Positions 9,221-19,036 of a stretch of DNA of 64,000 nucleotides are shown in pieces. Both the position numbers and the translations under genes were made by a program. The notes beneath the pieces were generated by a model that worked only from the letters and a program-made list of their open reading frames with translations, made no database searches and had not been told where the DNA came from. Source of the DNA: Saccharomyces paradoxus (taxonomy: Eukaryota > Ascomycota > Saccharomycetes > Saccharomycetales > Saccharomycetaceae); assembly GCF_002079055.1 (NCBI RefSeq), contig NC_047498.1:647299-711298 (forward strand). The letters are read 5' to 3'. Within the stretch, counting starts at the first letter, position 1. Each line of letters opens with the position of its first letter.

Positions 9221-11563
9221 CTAACATAGCGGTGTGACTAAATTACCACCAATATTTAGGAGACTTTCCACTCTACCTTTCAATGGATTTGAATTACATT
9301 CTAAAATTTTCATATTGTTGAAATCAACCTTAGCAGTGTTTTTACCTATAGTAATGACTCCATTTATAGTGTCCTCTTTATTGCTTGCATATTCATCTTT
9401 GTTGAGAAATAAAGTAAAACAGTCACCAAATTGTTCTTTAAATAACCTTGAGATTTGTTTCACTCTCGCAACTTCGTCATCAATCTTGTCTCGTGCATAA
9501 GGCTGTACATTGTTATGATCGTGATCATCACAAGAATGACTCGAAAGCTTTATACTGGCGGGAGCTGAATCCACATTCATAAGTATTGCGATAATGGAGT
9601 CAGCTACGGTGTCATTTATTAAATCTTGAGTCCATTCCACAACGGCAAGAGTATTAAAAATAGTTAGTTTAATATCCCCCATTATCTGTAGAACCAGTTT
9701 ACCAGAATTAGTTTGATCCTTTGCCCCCTCTTGCTTAACCTTTGGTTCTTGATTTGTTACCTTATCATCATCTTGTAGAACCTCAGCCTCACCAAACATT
9801 TGTAAAATATGCCAATAAATAAGCTCCTTTTTACAATTTACACGGACTGATTGGCGCTCTCTTAATATTGTGGTAGAAAGATCAGGATGGTGTTCTCTTA
9901 AATCGGACAAAGAGAGGAAATCTAATTCGAAATTTTTGTCATCTGAAACCAGAATTCCAGAAACGACTATGTCTTTATGTTCCTCTACATCAGCTAGATC
10001 TTTTCTTGTTTGAGAATCCAAGTCGCCCTCTTTTTCTTCTTTTATAGGTTCAATTTTAGCAGCAATTTCTTCCTTTACCTCTACACTCTCTTCTTTATAT
10101 ATTTCGTTGACAATATTTCCCACAGCTTTTGCAACCTTGACGCCTTGAAATTCAAGATCCACTTCAACACAGTTTCTAGGATTAAAAACATGAACTTCAT
10201 TTTCTGTTCCCTTTAAAGACGCAAAATTAGATAATAAAGCAGACTTTAATCGACCCATGGGATTGGCCTCACCATGAACAAGGATGATATTTGGCGCACT
10301 GATCTTTTCGATAAATTCTAGATTTTCCTGGAAATCAACGTGTGCAGCAAAGGAGATTTCCTCAACCTGACAACGTCTTGGAATGGTTACTTCAGGATTA
10401 TTTATAGAAGGTATTGTATCCGGTTCAAGCATAATAAATTTCGCCATTGTTCCTTCGATGGAGTAACCTGTGATCAGTACTAGGTTTTTATCTTCAGGGC
10501 ACCACCTTTCAAGTAAATCTCTTGACAGCCCACTTTGCAGCATGCCTGGTGACGCCAACATTACACTGGGACCAAAATCTTGGAAATCCTCCAAGTTTCT
10601 TAGGTAAGATATATTTTTGAATATGAACGGATTAGTCTGGGAGTCTCTAAATTTCTTTCTAATGTCATCATTCATCATATTTACATAGGTTTGAAAGACG
10701 CTCATACATTTTTTTGCCAAATTTGATGCATAAAATATTGGAACTTGTCCACCACCAAGTTCATCAGCATGTTGAGACCAATACTCATCCAGTATAAGCA
10801 TAATTTCTTGAGCTCTCCCTAAAGCGAAAACTGGTAGTAGAACACGGCCTCCTCGAATTACTGTGGAGTGGATTAGTTGGGTCAGCTTTCTTTCTCTATT
10901 TAAACGAGGCTCATGAGTGGCGGTACCAAAGGTAGATTCTACAATTAACACGTTAGATGAAAGTGGAGGTACTTCAGCAGAATTCAAGTGACGATCGACT
11001 TCTCTCGAATAATCACCCGTAAATAACACTCTCAGGCCAGCAATCTCTATTTGAAACATTGCTGCGCCTAATACATGGCCTGCATGGAATGCCGTAAATT
11101 TGATACCATTGACGTCCACAGTAGAATGATAGTCCACCGTTTCGATTTTATCGAAGGAGTCAACCAAATCCTCATCTGAAAATAGGCCCTCGTCTTTAGC
11201 CCCCATGGAAGAGGATGAAGAACCTATACTGGTAACTCTTACAAAATCTCGCAGCAGCCATCTGTAAATGGCTTTGGTTGGATGTGTCATAAAAACTCTA
11301 CCTTGAAAGTTAGTCCGTTGCATCACATACGGAAGTGAAGCTGCATGGTCCAAATGAAAATGCGAAATCAATAGGATATCGATTTTGGAAAGATCAAATT
11401 CATCGTAAAAAGGTAATGAAGCTAACCCTTGATATGCCGGATGAATTCCTGCATCGAGCATTACCGTCTTACCCTTATATTGTAATATATGGCATGATCG
11501 TCCAACTTCGTTACTTCCTCCCAATGAAAAAAATTTGAATGTTGTTGTATTTGTTCGTTCCAT
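9221..11563 (-). CDS. YSH1: Ysh1 (Brr5), CPF 3'-end processing endonuclease
   Basis: 780 aa. The N-terminal metallo-beta-lactamase domain has HFHLDH (68-73), the HAGHVLGA histidine and the GDYS aspartate, which together bind two zinc ions. A beta-CASP domain follows (about 200-420) with LPVFALGRAQE and the later HGEANPMGRL motif. The C-terminal third is the CPSF73 C-terminal region with an acidic/Lys linker. It is the yeast CPSF73, which cleaves pre-mRNA and some snoRNA precursors within CPF. The length is within one residue of S. cerevisiae. Its 5' end faces a small ORF at 11775. Confidence 0.97.
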   Translation of the reverse strand: MERTNTTTFKFFSLGGSNEVGRSCHILQYKGKTVMLDAGIHPAYQGLASLPFYDEFDLSKIDILLISHFHLDHAASLPYVMQRTNFQGRVFMTHPTKAIYRWLLRDFVRVTSIGSSSSSMGAKDEGLFSDEDLVDSFDKIETVDYHSTVDVNGIKFTAFHAGHVLGAAMFQIEIAGLRVLFTGDYSREVDRHLNSAEVPPLSSNVLIVESTFGTATHEPRLNRERKLTQLIHSTVIRGGRVLLPVFALGRAQEIMLILDEYWSQHADELGGGQVPIFYASNLAKKCMSVFQTYVNMMNDDIRKKFRDSQTNPFIFKNISYLRNLEDFQDFGPSVMLASPGMLQSGLSRDLLERWCPEDKNLVLITGYSIEGTMAKFIMLEPDTIPSINNPEVTIPRRCQVEEISFAAHVDFQENLEFIEKISAPNIILVHGEANPMGRLKSALLSNFASLKGTENEVHVFNPRNCVEVDLEFQGVKVAKAVGNIVNEIYKEESVEVKEEIAAKIEPIKEEKEGDLDSQTRKDLADVEEHKDIVVSGILVSDDKNFELDFLSLSDLREHHPDLSTTILRERQSVRVNCKKELIYWHILQMFGEAEVLQDDDKVTNQEPKVKQEGAKDQTNSGKLVLQIMGDIKLTIFNTLAVVEWTQDLINDTVADSIIAILMNVDSAPASIKLSSHSCDDHDHNNVQPYARDKIDDEVARVKQISRLFKEQFGDCFTLFLNKDEYASNKEDTINGVITIGKNTAKVDFNNMKILECNSNPLKGRVESLLNIGGNLVTPLC

Positions 11564-12038
11564 ATACGTATTTTATTATTGTTGTCTTATATTGTTACTT
11601 CGTATTTCCTCAGTAGGTAACCTTCAATTGATAAATAATGAAACTTTTGTCCTAGGACTTGTAAATTTATTGAAAAGAAGGGTGAAGGAAATAAACGCTT
11701 ATACTCATAAGCATTTTGAACCTGTTACATGTGATCTCAATATGTACTGTACTGAGCTATAGAAGTTGTCAAAGATGGCTAGTTTTTTAAGAATTTCGGC
11801 CACGAGAAACTACTTACCCGTATTCACTCCGCAAACACAGCCCACGAAGCTCTTTACAGAGGACATATACAGGAAAGAAAGAGTTTTATTTAATTTCGAA
11901 ATAATACAAATCAAGGGAAAGATTAGCCCGTAAGTTAGGGCTTATGATATACACTTGTAAGTTAAAAGAAAAATCTAGCTGTTTAAAAAAAAAAAAAAAG
12001 AAAAATGAATTTATATATACTAGTATATTAATGTAGTA
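11564..12038. other. YSH1 promoter and YLR278C 3' region
   Basis: 475 bp. It contains a plus-strand ATG-initiated small ORF (11775-11933, listed separately), a run of 13 A near 11986 and AT-rich sequence before the YLR278C stop. No other motif is recognised. Confidence 0.5.
11775..11933 (+). CDS. Candidate small ORF, 52 codons, presequence-like N-terminus
   Basis: The ATG at 11775 opens 52 codons to TAA (11931-11933). The protein starts MASFLRISATRNYLP and has no acidic residue until the late twenties, with Arg, Ser and Thr spaced as in mitochondrial targeting sequences. It then reads FTEDIYRKER before a less structured end. It is divergent from YSH1. I do not recognise it as an annotated yeast gene, and 52 codons can arise by chance, so this is a candidate only. 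Conservation in related yeasts would decide. Confidence 0.3.
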   Translation: MASFLRISATRNYLPVFTPQTQPTKLFTEDIYRKERVLFNFEIIQIKGKISP

Positions 12039-15000
12039 TCATGTTAAGAAACCGTAATCATCATTGATCGTCCAAAAGTCCTCTACTGGACCAGATTTCA
12101 TCATATTATCCCAGTTGGAGCGCTTTTTCCTGATGCCTGTATTAGCTACTGTAGGAATAACATTGTCAAAATGCAAGTTTGCGCCAGCGTTTGTTTCCAC
12201 TTGTGTTTTGGGTCTATTCTTTTCTGTTTCGTCAAGATTGTATCGCACACCTTCCTGGTTGGACATCATGAACAAATTTCTGTTATATGAAGGGTCATTC
12301 TGCGCCTGTTGAAAATTATTTGTAGCTACACTGTTTTCGGAACACATCTCAGACGGTTGTTGTTGTTGTTGTTGTTGTTGATTGTCCATGGACAGAGATG
12401 ATGGGTCTTGGCTCTGGGAGAATACTGTTTGCAGGATGGACTTGCTATTTAGAGCATCTAGAACGGAGTTATTGGTCCAAGTCGAAATATTGTTGATCAT
12501 GTCGTGAGCACCATTGCTGAAAAGTATATCACCCGAAGAAGAACCATTTCGAGCTTGTTTGACGCTGACGGGAATTGAATTACTGGTAAATGAAGCTGGT
12601 ATCGAGGAAATGATATTATCGCTGTAATCTGTTCTTATGGGTGATGTATTGAAATTCGGCTCTTCAACGTGTCTTAATTGCTTATTTTCATTTGAAGGGT
12701 TAGAGAATATTGCAGATTGTAAAGGATTATTGTTGATTATACTACTGTTTAATTGATTCGTGAAATTATTTTCGGAGTATCTTTGTGGTGAAGTAATATG
12801 TTGCTGTTGCTGCTCTCTTTGTAGTTGCGGTTGTTGTGGCGGCAGTGGTTGTGACGCATGCTGTTGTGATAGCATATTGGAAGTTTGAGGGTATGGAGTT
12901 GGGGTTTGCGTCAACGTTATTGGGATCGGATCTGAATGCGAAGATGCAGTAGATATACTAGAAGATTTCGAGGGGCTTCTATTGGTCATGGTATCAGTAT
13001 TTAGGGACGACAGGTACGCTTGTAGATTGTGCTGAGCTAATTGCTGTTGTAAGAAAGCCTGCTGTTGAAATACTTGCCAATCAAACTCCGTTTGATTAGT
13101 TGGTTTCTTGACAATGTATTGATCTTGAATAGATCTTTCGGGATCAGTTTCCATCGCTACATTGTTATTACGAACATACTGGCTGTCATTTCTATTATCA
13201 CAGCTGTTGTTATTAGCATTTCTACTATTACTTTTATTATTATTATTGTGATCGTTATTGTGGTTGCTGTTGCTGTTTTTGTTCATACTATTGTTATCAT
13301 TGCTTACATTGATTTTCAAGTTTTTTTCATGGGAAGAAGGAAACGATAATGTTGATGATGATGATGACGAAGATGATGATGATGAGGACGATGTTGTATA
13401 AGACATTGAAGAATTGGAAATATGCGACTTGTCATCCATTTTGGTCAATAAATGAGCTAAACTTTTGGGTACAGAGGTTTTTTCTAAGACTCCTTGCTTC
13501 TTCTTGAATTTTTCTTGTTCAGCCAAATCCACTTGTGAATTTTCCACAAAACCGGCATGCTCTTCAGCTTGTCCTTTACCAAATATTCTAGCCACAGCAG
13601 GTGGCATACCGCCATTATGAGAGATATTTCTATCGCCCGAGTTGGATCGATTAGCTGCAGCTGCGGGGCTAGAATCATTAAGGGTGTCAGCAGAGGAAAT
13701 AGCTTTATTAGCCTTATCATTAATGTTCTTTGGTTCACTGGACCTGTTAACACTACTAGCCATAAAAATTAATTCAGAAGAATCTGGACCGCATCTTTCA
13801 ATCAAATTACCTACCGTAGCATTCATTAGTTGGTCGAAGGTGTCTCTAAAGGTTCTTGCAAAATTAGATCTTTCTGTCATAACATACAAGCAAACGGAGC
13901 AAGCTCTCAAATCGTCCATTGTCGAAAAGAGACTTGCACTGATTAGAGGTCTAGTATGCTTCGAAGCATCGCCCAGTTTTTTCCTCCTTTGATCATCAAA
14001 ATTCCTCGCCAACCACATACAGTAAATCAAAGTTACGCCAGCTACGAAAACCGTATGCACTGCTGGTGTAGAATGACCATTAAGCGTTTTTTGGTGGAAT
14101 ATCTTGTATAGTTGACAAATTTGGCCCGCAGCAGCTTGACATTCTCTAAATAGCCTATCCTCCGGGGCGAAAAATTCCAAATACGGCTGGATCAGCAATC
14201 GCACTGATCTATAGTAATAAAGTTTTAGAGTTTCGTTCTCAAAATTTTTCACATCAAGAGTGGAATAGCTCTTTCTCCAGACTTCCAAATCTTCAAAAAA
14301 TTTTCGCACTAGCGGTAATTGATCAATGGATTGCTTTACCGATCTGGAATCATTTTTCAGTAGCTGCAAAGTTTCTACAAATTGAGATTCGATTCTTCGC
14401 AGTTTTAAAGATTGATTTATGAATTGCACACCGTGGTCATTGGTTGATGGTGCCGCTGTACGCACACCTTTTGTATAAAAGGAGTCGTTATTGAAAAGAG
14501 GTAAATTTATCTCTGACTCTTTGATTGTGTACGGTTTTCCCACAGCAACACAAATCATCCTTTCTAAAAGGTACACACACCAAAATAGTCGCAGTTTCTT
14601 ATTTGCAAATGGGTCATTGGGATACCATTGATTTAGGTGAAGTTTCTTCTTAGATATACCCATGACATCCTTAATGATGTCATATAGTATCAGAGAATCC
14701 CTATCGGTCCTAATGATGTAAAGGACCAGCAACGTCAACAGCTCTATTTGCTGAACATAATTCAAATGTAAGCCACACTTAGTGATGTGGCGGATAGCAG
14801 TGGAGAAATATCGGTGAGGTGGGAAACCCTTATATTTGCCTGTAGTCATCAACAAGTAGGCGCTGATGCTGAAAACAAGCCACATCCTGCCGGATAGGAA
14901 ATGGAATTCTATTTCAGAGTACGAATGGGAATTCGACGGTGGTGCTGTGGAAGATGAGGAGGGAGAAGATGGTGGAATAAGAATCTTATTGTGGAGGTAA

Positions 15001-15998
15001 TGGTCATAAAATGTATAGATCTCTTGTTCGTCTAAGATAGGATACTTGAACTGTAGTCTTGTGAAAAAGGTGTCCAAGAAGGAACGTGACAATTTTTCAT
15101 TCAGTTCAAAAATGGGGTCATACATCAAAAACTCCTTTTTCAAATTGTATTTAGCAAAAATACATTTGGTAAAATCCAACGTCTCTAGAGGGTCATTCAA
15201 AAGGCTTGCCGATTGGCAGATAGCATGATTGTTGTTTATGTTGTTTGTGCTGGCTGATGTATCGTTTGTGGCCGAATTCACATTGCCGCCATTATTATTT
15301 GTGTTCTCCAGTGATTTGTTCGCAGGAGATGGCAGCGGCAGAATGACCATATTGCTACTGTTCGGTCTAGAGTAGTCGGAAGCGTTATTACCAAACAAAT
15401 GAGAAACCTTCTTGTACTGTGATAATTCGTACTTGTACTGATTGCATTCCGGTGGTAAATCCAGCAAAGTTTCCAAGCTTTTTAGTTTTTTCTCCAAGAA
15501 AATCGTATACTGATCTTTATCTTGCCTCATTTGATTTGGATTGGAAGTTCTAACGGGCTTTATCGTTTTCCTGAACTCATTCGCATCGCCAGTATCAACA
15601 TTATTGTTACTAGCGGAAATAGGTTTTATTATAGTAATATCATTCAGAGAAGTGGCAGCGCCAGCGCCAATACTGCTATCTTGCAGCTCACGTTTTATTG
15701 TAGGATAAGGTGAAGGAGTTACAGTGCCAGCTGTAGGGGTATTGCTAGTGGTGTTATTATTCGAAGTGGAGGAAGAATACTTAGATGGCTGCACGCACTT
15801 GATTCCTGCTTTCAAACAGGCGGTACAACTGGGTAATTTATGGTCACACCGTTGCTTTCTTCTTCTACAAAGAAGGCAAGATCTAGAGCGGCCCTTTTTG
15901 TCTTGCAACAAGACGTCTGTTCTATTACCGGCCAGCTCCAGTTCCCTTTTCAACTGTTGTATTTTCTCCTGGCTAACATTCTTCCTTGGACGGCCCAT
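12039..15998 (-). CDS. Zn2Cys6 zinc-cluster transcription factor YLR278C
   Basis: 1319 aa. The Gal4-type zinc cluster has Cys at 41, 44, 51, 58, 61 and 68 (CLLCRRRKQRC then CTACLKAGIKC). A fungal-specific transcription factor middle-homology domain follows at roughly residues 310-650 (ending near YYRSVRLLIQPYLEFF). The rest is low complexity: Asn-rich stretches, a run of 13 Ser encoded at 13352-13392, and Gln runs (8 Gln at 12356-12381; QQHASQPLPPQQPQ). The S. cerevisiae orthologue is 1341 aa from memory; the difference fits repeat-length change. Targets are not known from the sequence. Confidence 0.93.
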   Translation of the reverse strand: MGRPRKNVSQEKIQQLKRELELAGNRTDVLLQDKKGRSRSCLLCRRRKQRCDHKLPSCTACLKAGIKCVQPSKYSSSTSNNNTTSNTPTAGTVTPSPYPTIKRELQDSSIGAGAATSLNDITIIKPISASNNNVDTGDANEFRKTIKPVRTSNPNQMRQDKDQYTIFLEKKLKSLETLLDLPPECNQYKYELSQYKKVSHLFGNNASDYSRPNSSNMVILPLPSPANKSLENTNNNGGNVNSATNDTSASTNNINNNHAICQSASLLNDPLETLDFTKCIFAKYNLKKEFLMYDPIFELNEKLSRSFLDTFFTRLQFKYPILDEQEIYTFYDHYLHNKILIPPSSPSSSSTAPPSNSHSYSEIEFHFLSGRMWLVFSISAYLLMTTGKYKGFPPHRYFSTAIRHITKCGLHLNYVQQIELLTLLVLYIIRTDRDSLILYDIIKDVMGISKKKLHLNQWYPNDPFANKKLRLFWCVYLLERMICVAVGKPYTIKESEINLPLFNNDSFYTKGVRTAAPSTNDHGVQFINQSLKLRRIESQFVETLQLLKNDSRSVKQSIDQLPLVRKFFEDLEVWRKSYSTLDVKNFENETLKLYYYRSVRLLIQPYLEFFAPEDRLFRECQAAAGQICQLYKIFHQKTLNGHSTPAVHTVFVAGVTLIYCMWLARNFDDQRRKKLGDASKHTRPLISASLFSTMDDLRACSVCLYVMTERSNFARTFRDTFDQLMNATVGNLIERCGPDSSELIFMASSVNRSSEPKNINDKANKAISSADTLNDSSPAAAANRSNSGDRNISHNGGMPPAVARIFGKGQAEEHAGFVENSQVDLAEQEKFKKKQGVLEKTSVPKSLAHLLTKMDDKSHISNSSMSYTTSSSSSSSSSSSSSTLSFPSSHEKNLKINVSNDNNSMNKNSNSNHNNDHNNNNKSNSRNANNNSCDNRNDSQYVRNNNVAMETDPERSIQDQYIVKKPTNQTEFDWQVFQQQAFLQQQLAQHNLQAYLSSLNTDTMTNRSPSKSSSISTASSHSDPIPITLTQTPTPYPQTSNMLSQQHASQPLPPQQPQLQREQQQQHITSPQRYSENNFTNQLNSSIINNNPLQSAIFSNPSNENKQLRHVEEPNFNTSPIRTDYSDNIISSIPASFTSNSIPVSVKQARNGSSSGDILFSNGAHDMINNISTWTNNSVLDALNSKSILQTVFSQSQDPSSLSMDNQQQQQQQQPSEMCSENSVATNNFQQAQNDPSYNRNLFMMSNQEGVRYNLDETEKNRPKTQVETNAGANLHFDNVIPTVANTGIRKKRSNWDNMMKSGPVEDFWTINDDYGFLT

Positions 15999-16460
15999 TA
16001 TTAGATATGTATATTATTAGTAGTTAGCCCGAAGATTGTGAGTACGTGAAATACACTTGTCTTTATTAAAGAGGGGAAGATGGTGGGGAATAAGTTATAC
16101 TACTGTTACGTGTAAAAAAAAAAATATTCATGGAACGACCGATCTAAAGAAGCATATATAATGACTAAAAAAAGTAAAATGGCTAGGAACCCAAGAAAGA
16201 CATTAAAAAAATGCAAAAAGAAGAAAAAAAACTATGTTCGCTAACAAAGATTGGCGTATAAGCACCACACGATGTGATCCAGGTCTCAACGTGCAGTGTG
16301 CAGGAGCAGGAACTATTCAATGTATTGTTGTTCCAGGGTTTTGTTCGTGACCCACGTCTTGGCCGACGGTACCCGCAGCTGAAAATTTTAGCAAAGTTAC
16401 ACTTTTTTCACATTTTTTTTCTTTTTTTCTTTCTCCTCCTCCATTCAATTTCACCGGCGG
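15999..16460. other. YLR278C promoter / RSO55 3' region
   Basis: 462 bp, with A- and T-tracts (for example near 16113 and 16411-16432). No gene is supported: the plus-strand frame beginning near 16274 starts with GTG and runs antisense into RSO55. No confident transcription factor site. Confidence 0.5.
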
Positions 16461-16928
16461 TTACCGGCGGAACAACTCGCGCAGCATTTCTCTGTCTTGA
16501 ATCTCGCGTTCCTCTTTTTGGACTCGAGCAGCCTCTTCACGCTGCTCGTACTTCGCGATGCTACGCCGACGCTGCGAGCGTTTCTGCTGACGGTGCCACT
16601 GTAGAAGCGCGTCCTCCCTGGATGGTATCGCGTCGCACGACTCCGCAAGTTCACGCGCGAGTTTGAGCCGGGCAAGTTTGCGATTTTGCTCACGTGACCG
16701 TGTTTCTTGGCATTCGACAACAATCCCCGTTGGTTCATGCCGTAGCTGTACCTTGGAATTGCACTTGTTAATCTTTTGACCACCAGGACCTCTACCACCA
16801 TGAAGGAACTTTTCTGTGCATTGTGTTTCCATCTCCGGTGTGAACTTTGGCCGCGGTGGAAGTTTGTTCTTTTTTATCAGCAGTGCCACAGTACTGCTGA
16901 TTGACCTCTTACTCGATCCTCTCATCAT
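16461..16928 (-). CDS. RSO55: Rso55, mitochondrial GGQ-domain (ICT1/C12orf65-like) protein
   Basis: 155 aa. The central release-factor-type domain contains the GGQ tripeptide at 49-51 in GRGPGGQKINK, followed by a highly basic C-terminal helix (RQQKRSQRRRSIAK), the arrangement seen in ribosome-rescue peptidyl-tRNA hydrolases such as YaeJ/ICT1 and in C12orf65. The basic N-terminus (MMRGSSKRSISS) suggests mitochondrial import. Two adjacent ATGs open the frame; either could be used. The local GC content is higher than in neighbouring genes. Catalytic activity is inferred from the family. Confidence 0.88.
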   Translation of the reverse strand: MMRGSSKRSISSTVALLIKKNKLPPRPKFTPEMETQCTEKFLHGGRGPGGQKINKCNSKVQLRHEPTGIVVECQETRSREQNRKLARLKLARELAESCDAIPSREDALLQWHRQQKRSQRRRSIAKYEQREEAARVQKEEREIQDREMLRELFRR

Positions 16929-16990
16929 AGTTTAATGGGTTCGGATTTTCCTGCGCTTTGAACAGATTCACGCCATTTATAGGTCAGTTG

Positions 16991-17042
16991 CATACATATT
17001 TATGTATACATATACATATATATATGTATATATATGTATGCT
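16991..17042. repeat. TA/TG-rich microsatellite
   Basis: Alternating ATAC and TATATG units fill the RSO55/YLR283W divergent promoter. The tract is simple-sequence, likely length-variable, and may act as a nucleosome-poor promoter element. Confidence 0.8.
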
Positions 17043-17184
17043 CACATGCGTGCTAGGAACGAATAGCGCGCGGTGGTAGTCCGGGGAAAATGCACTGTTA
17101 TGTATGTCTATAATAGCTCTATCGACAAGGTAAAAATTGAAGAGGTTTATTGATACGTGCAAAGCCTCATCGTCTAATAGGCTA

Positions 17185-18129
17185 ATGCTACGGTTTATGC
17201 ATGCATTACCGCTCCGATGCTTTAAAACTAGAATACGGCAACGAGGCTTGTTGTCGTGTTTGCGGTGCTTTAATTCGTATTCAAGACCACTTTTGCAGAA
17301 ATCAATGTCATTGAAAAATATCCAGTTGTCAGATCTATCCTCGTCGCCATTATCCAAGAACAAGGAGAAACAGGAGAAGCAAGAGAAGGGAAATGAAGGG
17401 AAACACCCGATTGGCCTGTTAGACAGATTTTCAGAGAACTTTATTACTCAGGGCAATGGGTTGAAACCCACTACCGCACAAAATCAGTTGGACACCATAA
17501 AGTTTTATCAAATGCTTCGTGAGAGAGGCAACTTTTCGGATGAACAATGTAAAATCATCATCGCTTTGTTGTTGCAACTACTAAATGATGAGTTCTATTC
17601 CTGCTACAATGACCTGTTCCTAAGGGACATGGAGCTGAATAAACAATCACATTTGTTCAGTTCGCTTGAGACAGAATTGAAATTTGCTATTCAAAACTCT
17701 AGGGACACGCAACTGAATGAGCATCACTTGCAATTATTAAAACTCAAGAGAGAGCTTAACTCCATCCATGACGAATTGAACGAAATCATAATTGATTCTT
17801 TGCAAAAAGACGCTAAATTAGAATTTAACAACCAAAAATTGGAAAATACCCTCTTGTATAGACAAATTAACCTGAAATTGAACGGCTGCTCTAATAAAAT
17901 TCAAACCAAGATATTAGGTGATATTAGGTCACATATCGAAAATTTAAGATGGCAAACAACAAGAAGCGGTCTTTTGATAATATTGGTCCTTGTTTGTTCA
18001 ATTATGATCGGCGTGAGTGCATCTAAGAAGGAACGTTCAGTCTTACAAGAGTATGGAGAGAATGAAATTTTACCACAAGAACAAGATATTGACGCTGTCC
18101 CCTCTCAAGACCAACTTGAAATAGAATAA
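17185..18129 (+). CDS. YLR283W, mitochondrial CCDC90/DUF1640 family protein
   Basis: 314 aa from the ATG at 17185, the same length as in S. cerevisiae. The frame extends upstream only to a TTG, so the longer form was rejected. The N-terminus is rich in Arg/Leu without acids (MLRFMHALPLRCFKTRIRQR), a mitochondrial presequence. The middle (about 80-260) is heptad-like coiled coil, and one hydrophobic segment (GLLIILVLVCSIMIGVSA) near residue 285 gives a membrane anchor close to the C-terminus. This is the architecture of the DUF1640 family (paralogue Fmp32; animal MCUR1/CCDC90). Its molecular role in yeast is unclear. It is convergent with ECI1 with only a 64-bp gap. Confidence 0.88.
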   Translation: MLRFMHALPLRCFKTRIRQRGLLSCLRCFNSYSRPLLQKSMSLKNIQLSDLSSSPLSKNKEKQEKQEKGNEGKHPIGLLDRFSENFITQGNGLKPTTAQNQLDTIKFYQMLRERGNFSDEQCKIIIALLLQLLNDEFYSCYNDLFLRDMELNKQSHLFSSLETELKFAIQNSRDTQLNEHHLQLLKLKRELNSIHDELNEIIIDSLQKDAKLEFNNQKLENTLLYRQINLKLNGCSNKIQTKILGDIRSHIENLRWQTTRSGLLIILVLVCSIMIGVSASKKERSVLQEYGENEILPQEQDIDAVPSQDQLEIE

Positions 18130-18193
18130 TTAGCATACGTATTGTCCGTACATAAATATACTGTTTTTTTTTGTTTCGCTGGGAGGGCAGGCG

Positions 18194-19036
18194 TCATAAC
18201 CGATGTTTTCTTTGCTTCGAGCCCAACTGGCTAAATCTTCTCAAGGGTTCTCCATCCACCCAATACTTGAGTGATTCGTTTACTTCCACAGAGTTAGTTT
18301 TATTGAATGCATCAATGTGATTCGATTTTAGTAATTTTTTCATCCCCAAGCAACTGGGCAGGTACAGCCCTTTCACTTTCTCACTCAATTCTTTCACCAC
18401 CTCCGCATTGAACGCTTCAGTATTCGATGACGGCATGTTAAAATTTTTGCTTACAAATCCCTTCTCGCACATTATATCGTACTTGAATGGTTTGTTGAAC
18501 ATTAGGCGTTCATACGTCGTATTTATACCAAATTTCAACGGCAACGAGATCGTTGTGCCACCTTCGGTGATCAGTCCTAGGTTAGCAAAAGGATACAGCA
18601 AATAGACCTTGTCATTCATACTGTACACAATGTCACATAACGCTACCAGTGCCGCACTCAACCCTATCGCTGGCCCGTTCAAGCAACATATTAAGATCTT
18701 GGAATGCTTAATGAAAGCATCAGTGACATAAACATTTCTAGCGACAAAATTTGACACCCACTTGCTCGTTTCCGAAGCGTATTTTATGCTATCGTCCCCT
18801 TGAGCTTTGGCAATGCCCTTAAAATCAGCACCACTTGAAAAAAATCTTCCACTACTTTGTAGAACTGTAAAATAAACATCAGAATTCCTGTCCGCTAGTT
18901 CCAGTAATTCTCCTAAATAGATATAATCTTCACCTTCTAATGCATTCAAATTGTCAGGATTCGCCAAATGAATAATGAAGAAGGGCCCTTCAACGCGATA
19001 ACTAATTTTTTCATTTTGTCTAATTTCTTTCGACAT
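18194..19036 (-). CDS. ECI1: Eci1, peroxisomal delta3,delta2-enoyl-CoA isomerase
   Basis: 280 aa from the ATG at 19036. An upstream TTG would add 14 residues not expected in the family. It is a crotonase-fold protein: the oxyanion-hole loop is FSSGADFKG, the second oxyanion glycine lies in LNGPAIG, and the catalytic Glu is E158 in GLITEGGT. The C-terminal HRL is a PTS1-type peroxisome signal. It moves double bonds so unsaturated fatty acids can enter beta-oxidation. An oleate response element lies upstream. From memory the protein is about 90 percent identical to S288C Eci1, one reason I doubt this is the reference strain. Confidence 0.96.
   Translation of the reverse strand: MSKEIRQNEKISYRVEGPFFIIHLANPDNLNALEGEDYIYLGELLELADRNSDVYFTVLQSSGRFFSSGADFKGIAKAQGDDSIKYASETSKWVSNFVARNVYVTDAFIKHSKILICCLNGPAIGLSAALVALCDIVYSMNDKVYLLYPFANLGLITEGGTTISLPLKFGINTTYERLMFNKPFKYDIMCEKGFVSKNFNMPSSNTEAFNAEVVKELSEKVKGLYLPSCLGMKKLLKSNHIDAFNKTNSVEVNESLKYWVDGEPLRRFSQLGSKQRKHRL

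Noticed and set aside
13065-13992. Plus-strand frames antisense to YLR278C (position of doubtful YLR279W)
   Set aside because: Their low-complexity IVVI-type composition is the mirror of Asn/Ser codon runs in YLR278C.
16451-16801. 116-codon frame inside RSO55 in another frame (position of doubtful YLR280C)
   Set aside because: It lies almost wholly within RSO55, which has a recognisable GGQ domain. The frame looks like a by-product of the GC- and Arg-rich sequence.
16977-17363. 128-codon minus-strand frame overlapping the 5' end of YLR283W (position of doubtful YLR282C)
   Set aside because: It begins with TTG, has no suitable ATG, overlaps the YLR283W coding start antisense and runs through a TA microsatellite.
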